Below, piece by piece: positions 34,106 through 42,529 of a DNA stretch of 64,000 nucleotides. Source of the DNA: Variovorax ginsengisoli (lineage in GTDB: Bacteria; Pseudomonadota; Gammaproteobacteria; Burkholderiales; Burkholderiaceae_C). The translations under genes were made by a program, and so were the position numbers. The notes under the pieces are model-generated. The model saw nothing but the letters and a program-made list of their open reading frames with translations. It did not search any database and had not been told where the DNA came from. Numbering within the stretch: the stretch's first letter is position 1; each line of letters opens with the position of its first letter. The stretch spans positions 62,001 through 126,000 of the forward strand of contig NZ_JAUJZH010000021.1 of NCBI RefSeq assembly GCF_030486595.1, written 5' to 3'.

Positions 34106-35266
34106 ATGGCGTACAGGACAAGAACCTACTACACAGACAGCCAGAAGGCATTGATGTGGGAGCGATGGAGGCAGGGATGGACCCTCCATCAGATCGCTCA
34201 GCTGTTCAATCGGCCTCACACGTCGGTACAGGGAATCCTGTCGCGTACCGGCGGCATTCGGCCGCCGGAGCGAAGCCGTTCATCGATGGCACTGACGCTG
34301 GCCGAGCGCGAGGAGATCTCGCGTGCCATGGTGGCTGGCTTCTCGATTCGCGCGATCGCCGTGATCCTTGGTCGAGCCGCGTCCACCATCAGCCGCGAGA
34401 TCAAGCGCAATGGTGGTCCGGGATGCTATCGGGCGACCCAGGCCGACCAGGCAGCCTGGGACCGGGCTCATCGGCCCAAGCGCTGCAAGCTGGCCGAGAA
34501 CCGGATCTTGGCGCGCATCGTCACGGACAAACTTGGCCTGCAATGGTCCCCGGAGCAGATTGCGGGGTGGCTCAAACACACTTACCCTTGCGACGAGACC
34601 TGCCACGTGTCACACGAGACCATCTACCGCAGCCTGTTCATTCAAGCCCGCGGGGCCTTGAAGAAGGAGTTGCTGCAGCACCTGAGACGAACGCGAGGCA
34701 TGCGCCGCTCGCGCCATCACACGCAGAAGACCGACGCCCACGGGAGAATCGTCGACGCCGTCTCGATCAGCGAGCGACCGGCCACGGTTGAGGACCGAGC
34801 AGTCCCTGGTCACTGGGAAGGCGACTTGCTGTTCGGAAGCTCCAACAGCCAGATCGCCACGCTGGTTGAGCGTCAGACGCGCTACGTGATGCTCGTGAAG
34901 GTCACCGGCAAGGACACGGAGACCGTCGTCAACGCGCTGATCAAGAATGCTCGCAAGCTACCGCAGGAGCTCTACGAGTCGCTCACCTGGGATCGAGGCA
35001 AAGAGATGGCGGGCCACAAGCAGTTCACCTTGGCGACCGACATCCAGGTCTTCTTCTGCGATCCTCAGAATCCTTGGCAGCGCGGAACCAACGAGAATTC
35101 GAACGGGCTGCTGAGGCAGTACCTTCCCAAAGGTATCGATGTCTCGGCATTCTCACAGGCCAAACTCAATGCATTGGCGCGGAAGTTGAACGAGCGTCCC
35201 AGGAAGACTCTCGACTTCCAAACACCGGCTGAGATGTTCAGTCAGATCGTTGCATCGACCGGTTGA
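34106..35266 (+). CDS. IS30-family transposase
   Basis: A 386-residue DDE transposase. The N-terminus has helix-turn-helix regions (YYTDSQKALMWERWRQGWTL; SIRAIAVILGRAASTISREI). The catalytic core carries the expected acidic residues in VPGHWEGDLLFG (first Asp), ESLTWDRGKEM (second Asp) and RGTNENSNGLLRQY (Glu). GAAGGAG 8 bases before the ATG at 34106 sets the start; a GTG at 34097 is less likely. The gene runs into the right inverted repeat, which is usual for this family. It appears intact. Confidence 0.93.
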   Translation: MAYRTRTYYTDSQKALMWERWRQGWTLHQIAQLFNRPHTSVQGILSRTGGIRPPERSRSSMALTLAEREEISRAMVAGFSIRAIAVILGRAASTISREIKRNGGPGCYRATQADQAAWDRAHRPKRCKLAENRILARIVTDKLGLQWSPEQIAGWLKHTYPCDETCHVSHETIYRSLFIQARGALKKELLQHLRRTRGMRRSRHHTQKTDAHGRIVDAVSISERPATVEDRAVPGHWEGDLLFGSSNSQIATLVERQTRYVMLVKVTGKDTETVVNALIKNARKLPQELYESLTWDRGKEMAGHKQFTLATDIQVFFCDPQNPWQRGTNENSNGLLRQYLPKGIDVSAFSQAKLNALARKLNERPRKTLDFQTPAEMFSQIVASTG

Positions 35267-35276
35267 ATCCGCAGCC
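35249..35276 (-). repeat. right terminal inverted repeat of the IS30 element
   Basis: Reverse complement of 34042-34069 over all 28 bases; it overlaps the last codons of the transposase. Confidence 0.88.
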
Positions 35277-35649
35277 GAATCCGGCTGTCCATTGCACTCG
35301 GCCCGCCGCGCCGGGCCGGCCGTCGTGGTAGCGGGCCGCAGTTCGTTGTTTGGTTCCAGCGGGCCGGCCGTGCGACGCAGCCTGGGCCCAGTGCGACACT
35401 CGATAGCAACCATCTTCTCCCCCTCAGCGGTGCCTCCGATTCGCTCGGACGGGGCGTTGTTGCGCAGTGCCCGCACGATTCTCCAAAAAAGATCCAGCCT
35501 TTGAAACTCTCACTGATACCATCGCCGTAATGGTCGTTCATCCGTAGTAATATCAACTCGCGGATTGAAACGGCAGTAGTCGCGGCACGCAGGGCAGAAT
35601 CTCGTTGCTCGGAGGTTGCCGCAAGCAATGGATCAGGTCAGGATTTCCC
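35277..35649. other. gene-less 373-bp stretch between the IS and dotA
   Basis: No convincing gene. The first half is extremely GC-rich with GGGCCGGCC repeats near 35309 and 35368. The second half (35480-35580) is AT-richer and includes TGATACCATCGCCGTAATGG and GTAGTAATATCAACTC, where a promoter for dotA probably lies. A minus-strand open frame over 35153-35476 has low-complexity sequence and overlaps the IS, so I do not call it. Confidence 0.4.
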
Positions 35650-38109
35650 ATGCGTTCCGCCCACGCTACATCGACACTCTCTACAGGTTCCGCGCCAGGC
35701 GCACCGCGGTCAGCGTCGCGCTCGCGGGCCCGATCCGTCCTGCATACCGTCGGAGGTCTGTTCGCCGCGCTGACGTCGATGCTCATGGCGGGCGTGGCCG
35801 CCGCGCAGAGCACCGGCACGGGCCAGCTCACGCAGCCCTACATCGATGCGACCGGGACCAACGACATGTCCACCCAGGCGTTCACCGCCTTGCTTGGCAC
35901 GTTCTTCACGAACCCTTTCTCGGCGATCGGGACAGCGTCGACGCTCCTCGGGAGCATGTTCCTCGTTTTCAACACGTTTATCCTGGTGGCCGGCACGATC
36001 TGGGCGACCTATGGAATCGGCGTGGCCATCGTCCAGACTGCTCACGAAGGGCAGCTCATGGGCAAGAAGCTTTCCCAGGTGTGGCTCCCGATCCGGATGG
36101 TGACTGGCGTGGCCAGTCTGATCCCTGCGTTCGGTGGCTTCTCGCTTTCGCAGGCCGTGTTGGTCTTTGCGACCACGCTCGGCATCGGGGCCGCGAACCT
36201 CGGCTTCAACGCGATGATCGATGGGACGAACAACCTGACCACCGTCGTGGCGCCGTCGTTCGTCACCCCGAAGGCCCAGGGTGCGGCAACGCTGGAACAG
36301 GCGACGTTCGATCTATTCCGCTCGCAGGTTTGCATGCTTGCGCAGAACGCCTACGTCGAAGCGCACGAGCGTGAGGGGTTGAATATGACTGCCGAGCGGG
36401 TCTCCCGGATCGACGGTACAAGCGGCAGCATGGCCGCCGTATCCTACGGGAAGCCCGGCTCACCTACCTACTGCGGTGGCGTAGGCGTAGATGCGACCAA
36501 CGTCACCTCTGAGGGCCGTAGCGCGGACTCCATGGGCGGCTACCGCGTGGCATCGGTCAACTACGACAACATCGCGCGGGCGATGCAGCAGCGCGCGTCA
36601 TCCAATTTCCCCAACTACACGACCCAGGTCGAGAACTTGGCGCGCAACTGGTACACGAGCTTCATCGCAAGCCAGAATGGAGGACCCGCGGCGGTACTGC
36701 CAAGACTGGAACTCGAGGGCATCGCGGCGAACTACTACGCCGGCATCAAGGCTGCGGCCGGCAATCCTCAACAGCAGACCCAGGCGCTGAACTCGTCGGC
36801 CATTGAGTCGACGAGGAAGTACGGTTGGTTTGGCGCCGGCGCCTGGTACGCAACGCTGGCAGAGGTCAACGCAGCGATGGCTCAGGCGGCCCAAAGCGTC
36901 AACTTCCGTGCGTTTCCGATGCTCGTCAACTCGGGTGGGAACAACACGAAACTGAACGAAGCGCTGAATGGTCTGGTCGCGTCGACCGAGAAGGCGCAGA
37001 GCGCGCCGGAGAACGCCCAGGCCAAGGGCAACTCGTCAGGCCCTCAGGCACTTTGCGCGCTCCTGTCGAGTTCGTTGGCAGATGCAACGACGGCGCCCAC
37101 AGGCAACTGCAGCTTCGGCCAGTCGTTCGCGATGAAGCTGATCGACCTGTCGACCTCGGGCGCCGGCGGAGCGACAGCATCCACCGCTGGCGGCCTGCGC
37201 CTGATCGACCCGATCATCGCCATGAAGAACATGGGGGACTACCTCATGGTTGCCGCTGAATCCGGCTTCGTCATCTATTCGTACGTCAAGCGATACAACC
37301 CGGAGGATGAGGAGGGCGACGAGGACAAGAGCGGTGGCGCAATGTCCGCCGTGAAGTCGGTCGCGGGAACGGTGCTCTCCAAGGTGGCGAAGTTCACGCC
37401 GATGAGCGGCCTGATCAGTGCGTTCGAATCCCTCATGGCCGTCCTCCCGACGCTTCTCGGGGCCATGTTCATTCTTGGCGCGATCATGAGCCTCTGGCTT
37501 CCTATGGTGCCCTTCGTGAACTGGTGGGGCGGGCTGGTGCAGTACCTCACCATCTTCTTCGAAGGCATTGCCGCGGGGCCGATCTGGGCGTTCGTTCACT
37601 TGGACGCAAACGGCGAGGGGATGGGCCAGCGCACGGAAACTGGATACCTTTTCATTATCAATATGCTGTTCCGGCCGTTCCTCATGCTCCTGGGCTTCGT
37701 TGCTGCGGCTGCCCTTATGATCGTGATGGGCAGTTTCCTGTTCTGGCTATATCCATCGGTGATGGGCAACGTTCAGGGGAACTCTGTCACTGGTGTCGCC
37801 TCGATCATCGGCTTCCTGATCATCTTCTGGGTGCTGATGCACACCCTCGTGACGACCTTGAGCAACATGTCGGTGCTGTTGCCGGATCAGGCGCTCGCGT
37901 GGGCTGGCAAGGCCATCGGCGCGACCCTCGGTCGAGATGCGGACCAGCAGACCCGAGGAACGTTCATGGCGTTCGGCCGGTTCGGTCAACAGGGCATGGG
38001 GGAAGTCGCCAAGGGCGCGCAGCAGATGCGGGCGGCGAACGCCAGGGCAATGATGCAGGGTGGCGGAGCTAGCGGGAAACGCGGCCAAGGCGGCGGCGAA
38101 GTTGAATAG
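35650..38109 (+). CDS. traY: DotA/TraY polytopic membrane protein
   Basis: An 819-residue protein with a signal-like N-terminus (VGGLFAALTSMLMAGVAAAQ), several membrane segments (about 105-130, 160-185, 595-625, 660-690 and 715-740) and a large central periplasmic part, the arrangement of DotA and R64 TraY. TraY determines interaction and exclusion partners in IncI plasmids and DotA is essential in Legionella. The C-terminus has ALAWAGKAIGATLGRD followed by a Gly/Arg-rich tail. The ATG at 35650 is preceded by CAGGAT; the upstream TTG at 35605 is less likely. dotA is separated from the other transfer genes by the IS30 element. Confidence 0.88.
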   Translation: MRSAHATSTLSTGSAPGAPRSASRSRARSVLHTVGGLFAALTSMLMAGVAAAQSTGTGQLTQPYIDATGTNDMSTQAFTALLGTFFTNPFSAIGTASTLLGSMFLVFNTFILVAGTIWATYGIGVAIVQTAHEGQLMGKKLSQVWLPIRMVTGVASLIPAFGGFSLSQAVLVFATTLGIGAANLGFNAMIDGTNNLTTVVAPSFVTPKAQGAATLEQATFDLFRSQVCMLAQNAYVEAHEREGLNMTAERVSRIDGTSGSMAAVSYGKPGSPTYCGGVGVDATNVTSEGRSADSMGGYRVASVNYDNIARAMQQRASSNFPNYTTQVENLARNWYTSFIASQNGGPAAVLPRLELEGIAANYYAGIKAAAGNPQQQTQALNSSAIESTRKYGWFGAGAWYATLAEVNAAMAQAAQSVNFRAFPMLVNSGGNNTKLNEALNGLVASTEKAQSAPENAQAKGNSSGPQALCALLSSSLADATTAPTGNCSFGQSFAMKLIDLSTSGAGGATASTAGGLRLIDPIIAMKNMGDYLMVAAESGFVIYSYVKRYNPEDEEGDEDKSGGAMSAVKSVAGTVLSKVAKFTPMSGLISAFESLMAVLPTLLGAMFILGAIMSLWLPMVPFVNWWGGLVQYLTIFFEGIAAGPIWAFVHLDANGEGMGQRTETGYLFIINMLFRPFLMLLGFVAAAALMIVMGSFLFWLYPSVMGNVQGNSVTGVASIIGFLIIFWVLMHTLVTTLSNMSVLLPDQALAWAGKAIGATLGRDADQQTRGTFMAFGRFGQQGMGEVAKGAQQMRAANARAMMQGGGASGKRGQGGGEVE

Positions 38110-38117
38110 AGGAAGCG

Positions 38118-38453
38118 ATGAGCCAACTTGACGGATTTTTTGCGGACGCAGCCAGAATCGGTAGCGAGATCCGGGCCGCGAAGGCTCAGGCTGACGACGC
38201 CGAACTCGCATTGCGAAACCAACAGCGGGCAAACAAGATCATCGACACGTTGAAGGAGGCCAATGCCGGCAACCTCGCGATGAAGTATCTTGCGCTGCGT
38301 GAGCTAATGAGAGTGGACCCTAACCACCCCCTGGTGCGTGACGCCGCGTTGCGCGAACAGGTTTCCGCCGGGGCGAAGAAGGTGATGAAGGTTTCGGACA
38401 ACTGGGACGATGTGCGAGAGTTCGGCCAGAACTACAAGATCTCCGGTCGCTGA
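38118..38453 (+). CDS. small helical protein downstream of dotA
   Basis: A 111-residue soluble helical protein (DAARIGSEIRAAKAQADDAE), ending FGQNYKISGR. GAGGAAG 3-9 bases before the ATG is a clear ribosome site and the gene starts 8 bases after the dotA stop, so they are co-transcribed. R64 has the exclusion gene excA/B overlapping the region after traY, but no sequence link is evident here; no function is proposed. Confidence 0.65.
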   Translation: MSQLDGFFADAARIGSEIRAAKAQADDAELALRNQQRANKIIDTLKEANAGNLAMKYLALRELMRVDPNHPLVRDAALREQVSAGAKKVMKVSDNWDDVREFGQNYKISGR

Positions 38454-38528
38454 CCCTCGCCCCTCGCTGCCTTTACGAAACGGGATTCGGCCCCGTCTGC
38501 TGGCTTCATGACCGCGAAGCCACTAAAC

Positions 38529-38549
38529 ACGGATTCGCAAAATTGCATC
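38529..38549 (+). repeat. left copy of a 21-bp direct repeat flanking the TnpB element
   Basis: ACGGATTCGCAAAATTGC followed by ATC. It ends directly at the predicted right end of the TnpB element. A second copy at 40067-40087 differs at one base (TTC to TTT). Confidence 0.75.
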
Positions 38550-38700
38550 TTGACATCCTCCCCGTCTTGAAGGACGAGGATTCCTGCTGAGGCGGACTGC
38601 GTTCTACGCACAGGCCACTCCTTCGGAGGGTTCCTGCTTCGCAGGGGCTGCGCGCTTTGTCCTTGTGGACGCTGCGCGTCTGACTACCCCTCCACAGGCA
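38550..38700 (-). ncRNA. putative omega RNA of the first TnpB
   Basis: The tnpB 3' end and the following 50 bp up to the element end are highly conserved between the two TnpB elements in the window (38550-38700 against 63415-63560), more than needed for coding. This is where TnpB guide RNAs are encoded in characterised systems. The guide would be the sequence just past the element end, reading AGATGCAATTTTGCGAATCC. RNA boundaries are inferred. Confidence 0.5.
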
Positions 38701-39890
38701 TCGGATCCAGCGCTTGCGCCCGAGATCCAGGCCGCGTGCCCCGCGGCCAGAATGTTTTTTGCGGCATGGATGTCCGCATGTTCTGTGTGGCCGCAGGCCA
38801 CGCAGGCGAAGACGCTTTGCGTCTTCCTGTTCTCCGCCGATTCGTGCTCGCACATCCGGCACGTACGGCTCGTGTAGGCCGGGTTGACCCGTACAGCAGC
38901 GCCGCCCACGGCGGCTGTCTTGTATTCGAGCTGCCTCCCAAATTCGCTCCAGGCAGCATCGAGGATCGCGCGGTTCAGGCCGGCCTTCTGGCGCACGTTC
39001 CTGCCCGGCTTTTGCGCGTTGCCTCGCGCCGATGCGGTCATCGCGGCGACCCGCAGGTCCTCGATCACGATGACGGGATGCTCGGCCGCGAGGCCGCTCG
39101 TGAGCTTGTGCAGCCAGTCCAGACGCTGCTGCGCGATGCGCTTGTGAAGAGCGCGCAGCTTGACAATCGCCTTCTTCCGGTTGCACGAGCCCTTGACCTT
39201 CCGGCTCACGCTGCGCTGATAGCGCCGCAACCGCACCTGCTGTGCTTTCAGCGCGGCGAGCGGAACGATGAGTCGTCCATCCGAAAGACCCGCGAAGTTT
39301 GCAACGCCCAGATCGACGCCGAGCGTCGGAGCGAGCCCAGCGGCCGCCACGACGGCCGCCTGCGCTGTCTGGATGGCCACATACCAGCGGCCCCCTTCGC
39401 GTGTAACGCTGGCGTTGCGAAGCTCGCCAGTGACTTCGCGGCTCATACGCAAGCGCACCCATCCAAGTTTCGGCAGATGAATGCGCCCATTTGCTGCATC
39501 CAGCTTGAATTGGGCCTTGTCCGGGAACCGGATGCAGGGCTCCTCACCCCTCCTCTTGATGTGAGGGTAGCCGGGCTTCTTGCCCGCTTTCACATTCGCA
39601 AAGAAGGCTTGGAAGGCGGCGTCCAGGCGCTTCAACACCTGCTGCTGGGGATGCACAGGCCCTTCGGCCAGCCACGAGGTCTCCGGCGCGTTGCGCCAGG
39701 CCGTGAGCCATTTGCACATGCTCGCGTAGCTTGCGTTCTTCTCGCCACGCTCGCGGCGACCCTGCTGCTCGGCTAGCGCGCGGTTCCAGACCCAACGCAT
39801 CATGCCCGCATAGCGGGCCAGCTGCTTTTCCTGCAGCGGCCGTGGGCGAAGCTGGAAGCGGTGGGCTCGAAGGGTCGAAGCGTCGGACAT
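38604..39890 (-). CDS. tnpB: TnpB RNA-guided endonuclease / OrfB transposase-associated protein
   Basis: A 428-residue TnpB. The N-terminal part has the OrfB HTH pattern (LRPRPLQEKQLARYAGMMRW). RuvC-like active-site residues are in TLGVDLGVANFAGL (Asp), VIVIEDLRV (Glu) and HADIHAAKN (Asp). The zinc finger CRMCEHES...CVACGHTEHAD has all four Cys. Catalytic residues look complete, so an active nuclease is likely. TnpB cuts DNA matching its omega RNA guide next to a short adjacent motif and so helps its element persist. The C-terminal tail after AAKN is about 45 residues, Ala/Arg-rich. Confidence 0.93.
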   Translation of the reverse strand: MSDASTLRAHRFQLRPRPLQEKQLARYAGMMRWVWNRALAEQQGRRERGEKNASYASMCKWLTAWRNAPETSWLAEGPVHPQQQVLKRLDAAFQAFFANVKAGKKPGYPHIKRRGEEPCIRFPDKAQFKLDAANGRIHLPKLGWVRLRMSREVTGELRNASVTREGGRWYVAIQTAQAAVVAAAGLAPTLGVDLGVANFAGLSDGRLIVPLAALKAQQVRLRRYQRSVSRKVKGSCNRKKAIVKLRALHKRIAQQRLDWLHKLTSGLAAEHPVIVIEDLRVAAMTASARGNAQKPGRNVRQKAGLNRAILDAAWSEFGRQLEYKTAAVGGAAVRVNPAYTSRTCRMCEHESAENRKTQSVFACVACGHTEHADIHAAKNILAAGHAAWISGASAGSDACGGVVRRAASTRTKRAAPAKQEPSEGVACA

Positions 39891-40066
39891 CTACGAACAG
39901 TATGGGGAGGCGCGAGCGCTATGCGCAAGGGCGTGAAGAAAAATACCTGCTTCCTTTCACCGCCCGCCCCGAAGGCCTTGACGCGGGTTTGGGTCATGGA
40001 CTTCCTTCGGACATCGAAATGTGCGTGCTCTCCACGGGTGGCTCATGTTCGCAGCGATCGTAAAAA

Positions 40067-40087
40067 ACGGATTTGCAAAATTGCATC
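40067..40087 (+). repeat. right copy of the 21-bp direct repeat flanking the TnpB element
   Basis: ACGGATTTGCAAAATTGC followed by ATC; 20 of 21 bases match 38529-38549. It lies 20 bases upstream of the predicted -35 box of the pilus operon. Confidence 0.75.
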
Positions 40088-40106
40088 GCGAAAGTTGATC
40101 GTATCC

Positions 40107-40136
40107 TTGCGCCAAAAAGTCGCAGCATGTTTTAAT
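40107..40136 (+). promoter_or_regulatory. candidate promoter of the thin-pilus operon
   Basis: TTGCGC (40107-40112), 18 bases, TTTAAT (40131-40136). The region is AT-rich compared with the surrounding DNA, and no other promoter of similar quality was seen before the first pil gene. The leader to 40313 contains AACGAGGAAAAAAGGAAAC near 40167, which has no start codon at a usable distance. Confidence 0.45.
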
Positions 40137-40312
40137 TAGAACATTGTGTTTGTAGAGACGTCTTAACGAGGAAAAAAGGAAACTGCGAGACAGTGCGAAA
40201 AACTGTTACGCATCGGTGATCGGTGGCCCAACGGGGGGTGACGAGAACCGCATTTCTCACACGTCGCCCCACCCATCCAACCGCCACCACCCTCGGCCTT
40301 TACCTCTCAAGC

Positions 40313-40840
40313 ATGTTCAAGAACGCACCTCGACGCGCCTCCTCGCTGGCAAGCAGCAGCGCACCCCGCGCAGCCCTCCTCGCACTCGTCCTGGGTGTCT
40401 CCGCAGGCAGTGCCCTGGCTGGCTTCGTGGATAGCCGACCCGCCCCAGCTCTAGTGGCTCCAGTGGCGGCGGAAGCTGGCGCGGCGGTGAAGAGCGGCGC
40501 GGTGGCGATGCCCGTGGGTGGCGAGGTGGCGGCTCCTGCCGCACCGGCGGCACCGGTGGCGCAGTCCTTCACGATCTCGCGCAGCGACAAGACCATTCGA
40601 GAGGCGCTTGTGACCTGGTCGCGCCGTGCCGGCTGGACGCACGACACCGAGCATTGGACTGTCCCCTTCGACCTGCCGGTGCTCTCTTCCGCGGATCTCG
40701 GAACCGACTTCAAGGGCGCCGTGCGTGCGCTTCTGGCCAGCACGGACCTCACGAACATGCCTCTCCAACCCTGCTTCTATTCGAACAAGGTGCTGCGCGT
40801 CGTTCCCAAGGCGGAACTCTGCGACCGGATGGCTAACTGA
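40313..40840 (+). CDS. PilL/TcpQ-like pilus biogenesis protein
   Basis: A 175-residue exported protein with signal peptide (SAPRAALLALVLGVSAGSAL then AG), an Ala/Pro/Val-rich linker to about residue 85, and a C-terminal domain (FTISRSDKTIREALVTWSRR, then GWTHDTEHWTVPFD and KVLRVVPKAELCD) of the toxin-coregulated-pilus biosynthesis Q type, as at the C-terminus of R64 PilL. It probably helps the secretin assemble. The ATG at 40313 gives the signal peptide; an earlier GTG at 40223 would add an odd extension. It is the first gene of the pil operon. Confidence 0.75.
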   Translation: MFKNAPRRASSLASSSAPRAALLALVLGVSAGSALAGFVDSRPAPALVAPVAAEAGAAVKSGAVAMPVGGEVAAPAAPAAPVAQSFTISRSDKTIREALVTWSRRAGWTHDTEHWTVPFDLPVLSSADLGTDFKGAVRALLASTDLTNMPLQPCFYSNKVLRVVPKAELCDRMAN

Positions 40841-40884
40841 TTCGAGCGTGTAGCCGCCGAACACGAACTTAGGACTTAAAGCTC

Positions 40885-42459
40885 ATGAAATCCATTCGCC
40901 TCGCTCTTCTTCCCGTGGCCTTCGCCGCCCTCGCGGGCTGCGCCTACCAGGAGCGAGTCCGGGTCGACGCTGCATCCGCCGACAAGGACATCGCCGCAAA
41001 GCGCAATGCCATGGTCGACCAGATCAAGGATTCGGAACGGGTGCGGATCGCTGCCCAGGACGTGGCGCGCCCCTTCATTGCTGGCAACCAGGAGCCTTTG
41101 GCGCGAGAGATGAAGATGCCATCGGCCCTGCGTCGCTCGGTGCCGATCACCGCCAACTTCCAGCGCGGCGCGGTCGACCTGCAGACCGCGCTCAACCAGG
41201 TGGCGGAGGCCTCGGGCCTGATCATCACGGCGACCCCCGACGCGCTGCTTCCGCCGAGCCAATTCTCCGCAAAGATGGCCGCCAAGGACGCCCCGATCAT
41301 GGGCCCTTCGCGTGTGCAGCTCCAGGCGTCGAACGTGCCCCTCTGGCAGTTGCTCGACGACATCGCGCGTCAGGCCGACGTGTCCTGGCGGCCGGTGGCG
41401 ACCGGCGCCGAGTTCTACCGCGTCAAGACGCAGATTTTCCACTTGCAGGCCATTCCGCAGGTGGCGACAACCTCGGCAACGCTCGGGCGCAACGGTGGCT
41501 CCAACACGGTGTTCGAGTCGCAGAGCAAGACGGGCTTTTCCACCAAGGATCAGAACATGATCGTTGGCATGCGGGACACCATCGACGCCCTGCTCACGAT
41601 GAGCGGCAAGGCGGTGATCAGCCAGGAGAGCCAGACCCTCGTGGTGACCGACACCGCGAAGGCGCTCGCGCGGGTTGCCAAGTACGTCGAAGACCAGAAC
41701 AAGCTGATGTCGCGCCGCGTGCGGGTCCTGATCGAGTCGATCGAAGTCACCACCCGGGATGACAACGACTACGGGATGGACTGGAACCTGATCTACAAGG
41801 CGGCGAACAGTGCCATCTCGGTCGCTTCGCCGGCATCGCTGGTGGCCAGCCAGGTTGGCACGACCAGCTGGGCACGCACCGCCGGCACGATGACGGGTAG
41901 CGACGCGGTGGTGCAGGCCTTGAACGAGGTCGGCACCGTGGTGAATCGTCGCTCGTTCCCGTTCACGACCACCTCGGGCCGCCCGGTCACCCAGGCGATC
42001 CGCACGACCTTCAACTACGTCGACCAGGTGCAGGCGACCGCGGTCAGCTCTTCGATCATCAGCACCAGCGCGCAGGCGCCGACCGTGACCCAGAAGGAAG
42101 AAACCGTGGGCACGTTCGTGACCCTGGTGCCGACCGCAAAGGCCGACGGCACGATCTTCCTGTCGGTGAGCTTCGACGTGACGAGCGCGCAGCCGTTGAA
42201 GGCGTTCACGGTCGGCTCGGGCGACTCGGCTGTGACCGTCCAGCAAAAGACTATCGACGGCCAGGGCGTCATTCAGGAAGTTCCGGTTCGCTCGGGTCAG
42301 ACGGTCGTGATCGGTGGCATCGAGTCGAACTCGAACTCGGTCACCAACCGGCGCCTTGGCGCAAACCTCCCGCTGGCGCTCGGTGGCTCCGACCAGGGCC
42401 GAAATACCAAGAGCCGCATGGTCTTGCTCGTGACGGCGATCGCGGAGGAGGGCGTCTGA
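40885..42459 (+). CDS. pilN: PilN secretin lipoprotein of the thin type IVb pilus
   Basis: A 524-residue outer-membrane secretin with a lipobox LAGC (Cys19 after MKSIRLALLPVAFAA). The N-domains include QLQASNVPLWQLLDDIARQA (STN-like). The secretin domain in the second half ends VVIGGIESNSNSVTNRRLGA and MVLLVTAIAEEGV, typical of PilN/BfpB/TcpC-class secretins. Length is close to R64 PilN (560). It forms the pore through which the thin pilus emerges. Part of the run PilN, O, P, Q, R, S. Confidence 0.92.
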   Translation: MKSIRLALLPVAFAALAGCAYQERVRVDAASADKDIAAKRNAMVDQIKDSERVRIAAQDVARPFIAGNQEPLAREMKMPSALRRSVPITANFQRGAVDLQTALNQVAEASGLIITATPDALLPPSQFSAKMAAKDAPIMGPSRVQLQASNVPLWQLLDDIARQADVSWRPVATGAEFYRVKTQIFHLQAIPQVATTSATLGRNGGSNTVFESQSKTGFSTKDQNMIVGMRDTIDALLTMSGKAVISQESQTLVVTDTAKALARVAKYVEDQNKLMSRRVRVLIESIEVTTRDDNDYGMDWNLIYKAANSAISVASPASLVASQVGTTSWARTAGTMTGSDAVVQALNEVGTVVNRRSFPFTTTSGRPVTQAIRTTFNYVDQVQATAVSSSIISTSAQAPTVTQKEETVGTFVTLVPTAKADGTIFLSVSFDVTSAQPLKAFTVGSGDSAVTVQQKTIDGQGVIQEVPVRSGQTVVIGGIESNSNSVTNRRLGANLPLALGGSDQGRNTKSRMVLLVTAIAEEGV

Positions 42460-42529
42460 AGCTCGCCGGCGCGGTCCCCGTGACCGTTCTGCTTGCCTGA
42501 CCAGATCTCCAGCGAACCAGGAATCCTCT

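Larger units (their letters stand above)
34042..35276 (+). mobile_element. IS30-family insertion sequence, complete
   Basis: A 1235-bp element bounded by a perfect 28-bp inverted repeat: GGCTGCGGATTC... from 34042 to 34069, and its reverse complement from 35249 to 35276. It holds a single transposase gene. The IS ends 373 bp before the dotA start, separating dotA from the upstream genes. I saw no clear 2-3 bp target duplication next to the repeat ends (ATG on the left, GAA on the right), so the exact ends may lie a few bases inside. Confidence 0.88.
38550..39990 (-). mobile_element. solo TnpB element (IS200/IS605 superfamily, IS1341-like)
   Basis: The tnpB gene lies on the minus strand with no tnpA beside it, the usual make-up of an IS1341-type element mobilised in trans. 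The end downstream of tnpB reads, on the minus strand, CCTCGTC-CTTCAA-GACGGGG then AGGATGTCAA, a hairpin and terminal sequence shared with the second element at 63415. The other end is not defined; it lies somewhere in 39900-40060. The element separates the dotA gene pair from the pilus operon. Confidence 0.75.
39891..40312. other. 422-bp non-coding region: TnpB left end and pilus-operon leader
   Basis: No gene is supported. From left to right it holds the tnpB promoter area (reading leftward, CATACTGTTCGTAG just before the ATG), the undefined left end of the element, the second copy of the 21-bp repeat (40067-40087), the predicted pil promoter (40107-40136), and a 170-base leader. Confidence 0.5.

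Noticed and set aside
35153..35476. Minus-strand open frame of 107 codons overlapping the IS30 right end
   Set aside because: Low-complexity GC-driven sequence with no ribosome site; overlaps the inverted repeat and transposase.
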